Of a stretch of 6,756 bases of DNA, positions 1 to 5,434 are shown piece after piece; position 1 is the stretch's first letter; the number at the start of each line of letters is the position of its first letter. A program made the position numbers and the translations under genes. Location: positions 1-6,756 of the forward strand of contig JBAXGD010000018.1 in NCBI GenBank assembly GCA_037139575.1, in the 5' to 3' direction. The stretch comes from CAIYEO01 sp037139575. Lineage in GTDB: Bacteria; Patescibacteriota; Saccharimonadia; Saccharimonadales; UBA4665. The notes beneath the pieces are model-generated. The model saw only the letters and a list, made by a program, of their open reading frames with translations, made no database searches and was not told the DNA's origin.

Positions 1-84
1 TGGGCGAGGAGGGACTTGAACCCTCACGATATTGCTATCACAGGATTTTGAGTCCGGCGCGTCTACCAATTCCGCCACTCGCCC
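1..84 (-). tRNA. tRNA-Leu, anticodon CAA
   Basis: Read on the minus strand this folds as a complete class II (long variable arm) tRNA of 84 nt from G1 to the discriminator A73. The acceptor stem GGGCGAG/CTCGCCC is perfect. The D arm contains the GG pair and the T arm GAGGG/CCCTC closes a TTCAAGT loop. The anticodon loop CTCAAAA places CAA at window 48-50, which reads UUG leucine codons. The variable arm is GATA/TATC closed by a GCAA tetraloop, which fits tRNA-Leu rather than Ser. The anticodon stem has one mismatch, C (window 56) opposite U (window 42). Whether the 3' CCA is encoded cannot be seen, because the next three bases lie before the window. The gene is divergent from the sortase gene, with 91 bp between the tRNA 5' end and the chosen sortase start. 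Confidence 0.96.
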
Positions 85-175
85 ATGAATATAAATTATT
101 AATCTGCTATGTGCTTATAGAGGTGTATTGTACTATACTTATTCAAGGATAACTAGCACAAGAACTATAAAGATT

Positions 176-1369
176 ATGTCAGATTTAGAGGACCAAAGAA
201 AAGAACAAATAAAAGAAGCTGCGGCAGAATTAATTCGCCGTAAAGTTTCTAATATCTATGCGGATGAACCTGGATACAAAGAAGAACTCAAAGAAATACC
301 TACTAATTACAAAAATCTCTCCGTCCATCAGAAATATGTCGAAGAACTTCACAGTTCAGGTAAATCTAGCGCAGAAATTCAACAACTTTGGCACCAATAT
401 TATGAAAGCTTATCCGATGAAGACAAGAGGCAGGTTTGGGATGAATTCTACAAGGCCAGTGGTCAAGGTAGTGAATTCTTCGATAAGGTAACTAAAAGAG
501 TACAAGAAGCCAGAAAGACCGATGATCCAGACAATGTAGCTACGAAAGTTTATGTGTCGGACCATGTCTACGCGCCCCAAACTCGTCTTGAATCACATAA
601 AAAACGCAGCCTTAATAATCCGAAAAAAAGATTGGCTAAGGCTCAAAAACTAAGAAACTCCCAACACTTAAAGTCCTTAGGTTTTGGGCTTATTGCTGGT
701 ACATTTGCTATTCTTATCTTTTTATTTAGCTTCTTTAATCAGGTTATATTAGTTCCTTTCATTCAGCCAAGCAGAAATGCAGTAGCAACACCAATAATAT
801 TAAATACTACTGGAATATCTAACGTTACTACTCCTGAAATAATAATTCCTAAATTGAATCTGCAACTTCCAGTAAATTATATCGAAACGTCCACAAATGA
901 AAGTGATATCGAGAATGATCTCAATAGTGGAGTAGTCCGTTATCCAAGTACTGTTTTGCCTGGAGAAAATGGCAATACCGCTTATTTCGGGCACTCTAGC
1001 AATAATATATTTAATCCAGGTAAGTATAAGTTTGCATTCGTGCTTTTGCATACCTTAGAAAAAGGTGACACATTCTATCTGGTTTATAACTCCAAGGTTT
1101 TTGTTTATCAAGTTTTTAGCAAAACAGTAGTTCCTCCAAGTGATGTGTCGGTACTCGATCCGATAGCGGGTCATACTGCAACTGCAACTCTAATAACCTG
1201 TGACCCACCAGGGACTTCTATAAACAGACTAGTTGTATCGGCCGATCAAATTAGCCCAAGCCTAGACAACAATACGTCAGCAGCTTCTAACAACGCCTCA
1301 ACGAATACTCCAACGAGCCTTCCAGGTAACGCCAAATCTTTATGGCAGAGAATTCTGCAGTGGCTATAA
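176..1369 (+). CDS. Membrane-anchored sortase with a long cytosolic N-terminal region
   Basis: This is a sortase-family cysteine transpeptidase, expected to cleave a C-terminal sorting signal and join surface proteins to an acceptor outside the membrane. With the start at 176 it has 397 residues. Residues 1-167 are hydrophilic, highly charged and probably helical, so cytosolic. A transmembrane helix follows at about 168-194. The sortase domain runs from about 218 to 355, with the catalytic triad visible as His273 (in YFGHSSN), Cys342 (in TLITCDPPG) and Arg351 (in INRLVV). A Ser/Thr/Asn-rich tail of about 40 residues ends the protein. The ATG at 176 was chosen; the frame stays open to a TTG at 128, which adds 16 unlikely residues and overlaps a TATACT hexamer (134-139) that may be a -10. 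No good Shine-Dalgarno precedes 176, but TATAAA (166-171) lies just upstream. The subclass is unclear, and no LPXTG-type substrate is encoded in the window. The 3' end overlaps the convergent gene by 6 bp. Confidence 0.93.
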   Translation: MSDLEDQRKEQIKEAAAELIRRKVSNIYADEPGYKEELKEIPTNYKNLSVHQKYVEELHSSGKSSAEIQQLWHQYYESLSDEDKRQVWDEFYKASGQGSEFFDKVTKRVQEARKTDDPDNVATKVYVSDHVYAPQTRLESHKKRSLNNPKKRLAKAQKLRNSQHLKSLGFGLIAGTFAILIFLFSFFNQVILVPFIQPSRNAVATPIILNTTGISNVTTPEIIIPKLNLQLPVNYIETSTNESDIENDLNSGVVRYPSTVLPGENGNTAYFGHSSNNIFNPGKYKFAFVLLHTLEKGDTFYLVYNSKVFVYQVFSKTVVPPSDVSVLDPIAGHTATATLITCDPPGTSINRLVVSADQISPSLDNNTSAASNNASTNTPTSLPGNAKSLWQRILQWL

Positions 1370-2857
1370 ATCAGCAGCTAATCTAATTGGGGTTTGATTC
1401 AGGGTATAATTATTAAGCTTATCTTGAGTTATGCTAGGGGCAACAGTATAAAGATATTTAAAGTTTACATTGAACAGAGGCAATAAAGACGAATTACCTG
1501 AAACAAGCTGCTGGAGATTAATCCCATCATAGTCAATGATATTAACAACACCCGAACTTACGTACACAAACCTCTCACCATCCATCCATGTAACATTTGT
1601 TTGAGGAGAGTCCAAAGCACCAGGCAAGGTAAAGGAATAGCTATTGTTAGCGAAGTTATCGTATGTAGCTATATTCAAGCCATTTTCAGCGACTATTTTG
1701 GTTTTATCGGCAGAGAATTGTACATAGTTAACGCCTTCTACTTTCATGATGTCTACTGGCGCTAAAGGCACGTTAGGGAACTGCTGTAATGTTTGTTCTG
1801 GATTCTCATATACAAATGCCCGATTATCTAATGTTGATGCAGTGACTACAAACCAATTACCATTGTTTTGAGCCATGTCGAAATAGTAGTTAGAGCCTGC
1901 TGCGTAAAGTCTAAGATTGTAGTTTGTTTGATCGTCTAGAAGCCTAATAGCTACCGTATTAGGAGAAACCTTTTCTTCAGATGCATAAAGGACCATTTTA
2001 CTTCCGAATGTTTTATATGCTAAAACTCCGCTCAATACCTTATTGAGAGAAACTTCATTAAGATTCGCTCTATATAGGACCTTAGTGTCGGGCTTATAGA
2101 TATAATATTGATCGTATTTACTATTAGACAGTGAGATTATGCCAGAACCAGGATTAACTGAAAGTGTTTTGTTAATATTTATTGTATTGGCAGGGTTCTG
2201 TCTATCCAAAAGAATATATTCGTTACCGTTAAGCGTTTGATGGCTTAGAAGAATATGAATATTATCAGTTGACCACTGCACAGCTTTCAAAATATCACCC
2301 GCATTTGGGTTTGATAGAATTCCATTAGGTATAGTCAAAGCTGTAGGTTTAGCCAAAGGCTTTGTATTCAAATCATATTCGGAAAATGTAGTTACGCTAT
2401 TTATATTTTGGACTACCATCCATCTTTTATCCGGACTTTGGGTTGATAGATTAGGCGTAGTCGAATAATTAGCTATAGAATTTGATGCTAACTTGTTGGG
2501 TATGAGTAGAGGATAGTCAAAATGTTGCACGCTTGCACCATCGACCTCAATTGATCGTTGCCATTGTCTATAACCAGGTTTATTAATTTTAAGAATATAC
2601 GGGCCAGCCGGTGTATTTATACGGCTATTTGTTTTTCCGTTACTAATAGAATTTAGTGAAATATCCGCATTAGTCGGGGATGATGCTACATAAATGAGTC
2701 CATTCTGATAAACTCCCCCATTCTTATTCAGCCCGAATCCATAGGATAAATAAACTAAAATTACTGTACCAAGCGAAATTAGAACTGCTAAGAATATATA
2801 TCCGACTATCAATCGTTGGTTCCTACGCTTTGTTTTTGCTGGGTCTAAAAAATCCAT
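1364..2857 (-). CDS. Single-pass membrane protein with PEGA domain and beta-propeller-like repeats
   Basis: A 497-residue protein with a short basic cytosolic tail (KTKRRNQR), one transmembrane helix at about 17-39, and the rest outside the membrane. Residues about 53-118 match the PEGA domain pattern: a GLIYVASSP strand, an Asn/Ser-rich turn, TPAGPYILKINKPGY, then a closing strand. PEGA domains are common surface beta-sandwich modules, often beside catalytic or binding domains. Residues about 135-480 show recurring propeller-blade signatures of the TolB/WD40-like type, such as SPDKRWMVV, VQWSTDNIHILL, VQFSADKTKIVAENG and VTWMDGERFVYVSSG, each followed by a strand ending in Asp-rich turns. 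No catalytic motif is visible, so a scaffold, binding or cell-wall role is inferred only. There are no cysteines. The start ATG is preceded by an A-rich leader without a Shine-Dalgarno. It shares a divergent promoter region with the membrane protein gene at 3007. Confidence 0.88.
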   Translation of the reverse strand: MDFLDPAKTKRRNQRLIVGYIFLAVLISLGTVILVYLSYGFGLNKNGGVYQNGLIYVASSPTNADISLNSISNGKTNSRINTPAGPYILKINKPGYRQWQRSIEVDGASVQHFDYPLLIPNKLASNSIANYSTTPNLSTQSPDKRWMVVQNINSVTTFSEYDLNTKPLAKPTALTIPNGILSNPNAGDILKAVQWSTDNIHILLSHQTLNGNEYILLDRQNPANTININKTLSVNPGSGIISLSNSKYDQYYIYKPDTKVLYRANLNEVSLNKVLSGVLAYKTFGSKMVLYASEEKVSPNTVAIRLLDDQTNYNLRLYAAGSNYYFDMAQNNGNWFVVTASTLDNRAFVYENPEQTLQQFPNVPLAPVDIMKVEGVNYVQFSADKTKIVAENGLNIATYDNFANNSYSFTLPGALDSPQTNVTWMDGERFVYVSSGVVNIIDYDGINLQQLVSGNSSLLPLFNVNFKYLYTVAPSITQDKLNNYTLNQTPIRLAADL

Positions 2858-2907
2858 ATTGGTTATATACTATTTTAATTGTTTTTTGTTTTTTATACTA
2901 CTACGCA

Positions 2908-2936
2908 ATTATGATACCCCTTGCGGTTATTAGCAA
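2908..2936 (-). promoter_or_regulatory. Predicted promoter for the PEGA/propeller gene
   Basis: On the minus strand, TTGCTA (2931-2936) and CATAAT (2908-2913) are separated by exactly 17 nt. They match the sigma70-type -35 and -10 consensus at 4/6 and 5/6 positions. Transcription would begin near 2901, giving a leader of about 43 nt that is almost purely A/T with no GGAGG-like element. A second -10-like TATATA (2862-2867) ends just 4-6 nt before the ATG and could alternatively give a leaderless mRNA. Prediction by pattern only. Confidence 0.5.
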
Positions 2937-2937
2937 G
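2920..2937. repeat. Inverted repeat CTTGC-N8-GCAAG formed by two opposed -35 elements
   Basis: Five-base arms at 2920-2924 and 2933-2937 flank eight bases. The arms hold the TTGC core of the plus-strand -35 (2921-2926) and of the minus-strand -35 (2931-2936). The symmetry may be simply the two -35 boxes facing each other, or a binding site for a dimeric regulator acting on both genes. Confidence 0.5.
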
Positions 2938-2949
2938 TAATAATAGAAT
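2921..2949 (+). promoter_or_regulatory. Predicted promoter for the membrane protein gene at 3007
   Basis: TTGCGG (2921-2926) and TAGAAT (2944-2949) are separated by 17 nt, a good sigma70-type pair. The expected start is near 2956, leaving a leader of about 50 nt. The opposing promoter's -35 box lies inside this spacer, so polymerase probably cannot occupy both at once. Pattern-based, not tested. Confidence 0.55.
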
Positions 2950-2986
2950 ATTCATAGTATAAGAAAAAATGAGCGGCTCAATTTTT

Positions 2987-2991
2987 GAGGG
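2987..2991 (+). promoter_or_regulatory. Possible weak ribosome binding site GAGGG
   Basis: GAGGG is the only Shine-Dalgarno-like string before the ATG at 3007, but its 15-nt spacing is longer than usual. Its GAG also forms the right arm of a short CTCAA-TTT-TTGAG hairpin (2977-2989), which could mask it. It may not be functional. Confidence 0.25.
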
Positions 2992-3006
2992 AAAAACTAA
3001 ATACAG

Positions 3007-3939
3007 ATGCTAGAAGACAAATTCATTGAGATAAACGGCAGACTATACGATGAGTATGGCCAGCTGGTTAAAGACGAATCTGGAGCTATAGGCGGAACCG
3101 TCAAGCCTAATAGTTTTTTTTCTGGGTTGGTTGAACCAGTCCAGAAAAAACCACATTCAATGGCCCATCACACAAAGAGGCAGGTTCAAAAATCGAAAAC
3201 ACTATTTAGAAAAGCTGTTAAAAAACCAAACCTTAGCCCTAAAGAATCAGCAATATCATCAACCAGTTTCGCGCTCACAGAACCAGCTAAAAGAAATAAA
3301 GAAGATAAGTTGCTAAGGGCTCGATCAGTATCAAAAAGTCCTTTGATTAATAGATTCAACAACCGCCAATCTGGAATTCAGCATTATTCAGGTAACGTTT
3401 CGGACTTTGTTAGTCCAGCTCATAAACCTGTGCACACTAAAACACATACTTCTCCTGAAAAAAAATACAATCCATTTGATGATGCGATTGAGAGAGCAAT
3501 CGTTCCAAAACATCATAAGTCACAGCCCAATGCGAGAAATCACCTAAGTGCAACCACGCTTTTTGGGATATTATTTATACTAATTGGGACGATTATTTTA
3601 TTCACTCAGATGCCAAAGCTAAATGCTCAAATAATGGCTTATAAGTCAGGAGTCAGTATATCTTTTCCCGAAAATATCCCTAGTGGATATAAGCTAGATA
3701 ATGTCATTAATTATTCAAAAGGATCGGTGACTTTAAATTACTATAACGGCAAAAACACGTTTAAAATAATAGAACAGCCAGATAATATTACCGCTAATAA
3801 GGGGATTTCTAATGTCAGCGAAATCGTAAAGTCAGCTACTCCTGTTTATTCTTTTACGAAAAGCAACACTGATTATTTTCTTGTCACAAACAATAACCTT
3901 ACCGATTACGATATAAATAATATCTTTTCATCTATCTGA
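3007..3939 (+). CDS. Single-pass membrane protein of unknown function, basic cytosolic tail
   Basis: I do not recognise this 310-residue protein. Residues 1-30 are acidic and structured-looking (KFIEINGRLYDEYGQLV). Residues about 45-180 are rich in Lys, Arg, His, Ser and Pro, strongly basic and probably disordered, so cytosolic. One transmembrane helix lies at about 182-200. The remaining 110 residues are outside and predicted to be a small beta-rich domain. Its beginning, SISFPENIPSGYKLDNV followed by VTLNYYNGKNTFKIIEQ, recalls DUF4367-type extracytoplasmic domains, where a 'P.GY.l' segment precedes paired strands. I hold that resemblance loosely. There are no cysteines. The ATG is the first of the frame and sits about 50 nt below a good promoter. 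The gene ends in TGA, 37 bp before gltX on the same strand. A T-rich stretch follows but no GC-rich terminator hairpin is visible, so read-through into gltX is possible. Confidence 0.85.
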   Translation: MLEDKFIEINGRLYDEYGQLVKDESGAIGGTVKPNSFFSGLVEPVQKKPHSMAHHTKRQVQKSKTLFRKAVKKPNLSPKESAISSTSFALTEPAKRNKEDKLLRARSVSKSPLINRFNNRQSGIQHYSGNVSDFVSPAHKPVHTKTHTSPEKKYNPFDDAIERAIVPKHHKSQPNARNHLSATTLFGILFILIGTIILFTQMPKLNAQIMAYKSGVSISFPENIPSGYKLDNVINYSKGSVTLNYYNGKNTFKIIEQPDNITANKGISNVSEIVKSATPVYSFTKSNTDYFLVTNNNLTDYDINNIFSSI

Positions 3940-3941
3940 TT

Positions 3942-3969
3942 TTGTTTAGTTTCATTTTTTCTCTACAAT
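3942..3969 (+). promoter_or_regulatory. Predicted promoter for gltX, placed for a leaderless mRNA
   Basis: TTGTTT (3942-3947) and TACAAT (3964-3969) are spaced by 16 nt. The -10 ends 7 nt before the gltX ATG, so transcription would begin at or one base before the start codon. No Shine-Dalgarno is present (only AGAGAG immediately before the ATG). The -35 is weak at 3/6 matches; the -10 matches 5/6. Confidence 0.45.
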
Positions 3970-3974
3970 AGAGA
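3960..3974. repeat. Small inverted repeat TCTCTA-CAA-TAGAGA over the gltX -10
   Basis: Six-base perfect arms (3960-3965 and 3969-3974) surround three bases and end two bases before the gltX ATG. The predicted -10 TACAAT lies across the centre. It could be an operator-like site or chance in AT-rich DNA. The short A/T-rich stem followed by no T tract makes it a poor terminator. Confidence 0.35.
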
Positions 3975-3976
3975 GC

Positions 3977-5404
3977 ATGAAAACTGTAAGAACTCGATTT
4001 GCTCCTAGCCCAACAGGCTTTATGCATGTTGGTGGTGTTAGAACCGCACTATTTGCATGGCTCATTGCCAAGCAGGCATCGGGCCAATTCATTTTGAGAA
4101 TTGAAGATACAGATAAGGTTAGAGAGGTTGAAGGTTCTGAGAAACACATAATAGAATCATTAAAGTTTTTAGGGATCAATTGGGATGAAGGCCCAGATAT
4201 TGGAGGACAATATGGCTCCTACAGACAAAGTGAAAGATTAGACACATATAAAGAATGGGCCTATAAGCTAGTTAAGGCTGGCCGAGCTTATCCAGATCCA
4301 TATTCACAAGAAGAACTTGAAGAACTTAGAGACTTAGCTAAAGCCTCAAAAAAACCATTCCTTTTTAGGGAGCACCGTCCTGAGACCATGCCAATGTGGG
4401 ATGGTAAATCTACACTAAGGTTTAAGTCTGACCCTAAGCCATATAAATGGACAGATGAAGTCATGGGTGAACTTAGTACTGGACCGGAAGCCATAGATGA
4501 TTACATTATTATGAAAAATGATGGTTATCCGACTTACAATTTCGCTCACATTATAGATGATGAAATAATGAAAATTACACACGTCATAAGATCGCAAGAA
4601 TTTATCTCAAGTACACCGAAATTCTTAAATATGTACGAAGCTCTAGAAATCGAAAGACCAAAATTAGTCACACTTCCTTTTGTACTTGGGCCTGATGGAA
4701 AAAAGAAACTATCAAAAAGAGATGGCGCAAAAGATATATTAACCTACCAACAAGAAGGATATTTGCCTGAGGCATTATTAAACTTTCTTGCAACCTTAGG
4801 CTGGAATGATGGCACCACACAAGAAGTATTCACTAAAGAAGAGCTGGTAACTAAGTTTGATATGTCGAGAATTAATCGAGCTGGAGCCAAATTTGATGAA
4901 CAAAGACTAGTTTGGCTAAATGGCTTCTACATTAGATCAACCGATACAAATAATCTTTTAGTTAAATCCAGAGACTTTTGGCCAAAGGAATCAGAAAAGT
5001 TTGATGATGAATATAAAATTAAAGTAATCGATCTAATTAAAGAGAGATTGAAGTTTTATTCTGAAATACCAGACTTAACAAATTTCTTCTTCACTGAGCT
5101 TCCAGTAGATTTAAATCTAATCAAAGATAACAAATTTTTAGGCAAGTTAAGCATGCCAGAAATTAGATCACTCATCGAAACTTCTCTCGTTAAATTGAAA
5201 GATAGTGATTTCTCGGTTAGCGATTTAACTGACAAGCTAAATCTATTACTTCATGAAACAGATAAAAAACCTGGGGAACTATTTAGTCTCATAAGGATAA
5301 TAACCACATGGTCACAATCAAGCCCAGCACTAGCTGAATCCTTATCTGTACTCGGCAAAGAACAGGTGCTAAAACGTTTCGATATTGCCCTAAAAGCCAT
5401 TTAA
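3977..5404 (+). CDS. gltX: Glutamyl-tRNA synthetase
   Basis: A class I aminoacyl-tRNA synthetase that attaches glutamate to tRNA-Glu in the cytosol using ATP. Its 475 residues are a normal length for bacterial GluRS. The HIGH-type ATP motif is seen as PSPTGFMHVGG (residues 10-20), followed by RIEDTD at 41-46. The central segment has YPTYNFAHIIDD, then RSQEFISSTPK. The KMSKS-type loop is KLSKRDG (244-250) after LGPDGKK. Residues from about 310 form the helical anticodon-binding region, with KPGELF and LGKEQVLKR near the end. The zinc-binding Cys-x-Cys pair found in some GluRS after the 'AGRAY' segment is absent, as in other zinc-free members, and the whole protein lacks cysteine. Whether it is discriminating or also charges tRNA-Gln cannot be read from sequence alone. 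The ATG at 3977 gives the canonical N-terminus. A predicted promoter sits directly upstream, and the next gene starts 30 bp downstream. Confidence 0.98.
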   Translation: MKTVRTRFAPSPTGFMHVGGVRTALFAWLIAKQASGQFILRIEDTDKVREVEGSEKHIIESLKFLGINWDEGPDIGGQYGSYRQSERLDTYKEWAYKLVKAGRAYPDPYSQEELEELRDLAKASKKPFLFREHRPETMPMWDGKSTLRFKSDPKPYKWTDEVMGELSTGPEAIDDYIIMKNDGYPTYNFAHIIDDEIMKITHVIRSQEFISSTPKFLNMYEALEIERPKLVTLPFVLGPDGKKKLSKRDGAKDILTYQQEGYLPEALLNFLATLGWNDGTTQEVFTKEELVTKFDMSRINRAGAKFDEQRLVWLNGFYIRSTDTNNLLVKSRDFWPKESEKFDDEYKIKVIDLIKERLKFYSEIPDLTNFFFTELPVDLNLIKDNKFLGKLSMPEIRSLIETSLVKLKDSDFSVSDLTDKLNLLLHETDKKPGELFSLIRIITTWSQSSPALAESLSVLGKEQVLKRFDIALKAI

Positions 5405-5421
5405 TATAAGCTTAAGCACTG

Positions 5422-5427
5422 TATAAT
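5422..5427 (+). promoter_or_regulatory. Consensus -10 hexamer TATAAT for the DUF3048 gene
   Basis: An exact TATAAT ends 7 nt before the ATG at 5435, the same spacing as the gltX -10. Only a poor -35 (TTTAAT at 5400-5405, inside the gltX stop region) is found at suitable distance. The position implies a leaderless transcript starting at or next to the ATG. It also argues against the in-frame ATG at 5426, which overlaps the hexamer. Confidence 0.5.
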
Positions 5428-5434
5428 GTCTTTT

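Noticed and set aside
128..175. Extended N-terminus of the sortase from the TTG at 128
   Set aside because: The extra 16 residues are unlike the charged region that follows, the codon is TTG, and it overlaps a TATACT promoter-like hexamer. ATG at 176 is preferred.
1324..1369. SLPGNAK near the sortase C-terminus as a sorting signal
   Set aside because: The following residues are too short and not hydrophobic enough for a membrane segment, and the LPXTG threonine-glycine is missing.
2873..2896. T-rich tract as a terminator
   Set aside because: No GC-rich stem precedes it on the plus strand, and on the minus strand it is the A-rich leader of the PEGA gene.
3937..3939. TGA as a sense codon (UGA=Gly code)
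   Set aside because: Read-through would run out of frame into the gltX start, and no other gene here contains an in-frame TGA.
5410..5417. GCTTAAGC palindrome between gltX and the DUF3048 gene
   Set aside because: Eight bases with no loop and no T tract; too short to call an operator or a terminator.
5426..5434. Upstream in-frame ATG of the DUF3048 gene (adds Met-Ser-Phe)
   Set aside because: It overlaps the exact TATAAT, so the predicted transcript would not contain it. It remains possible on read-through mRNA from gltX.
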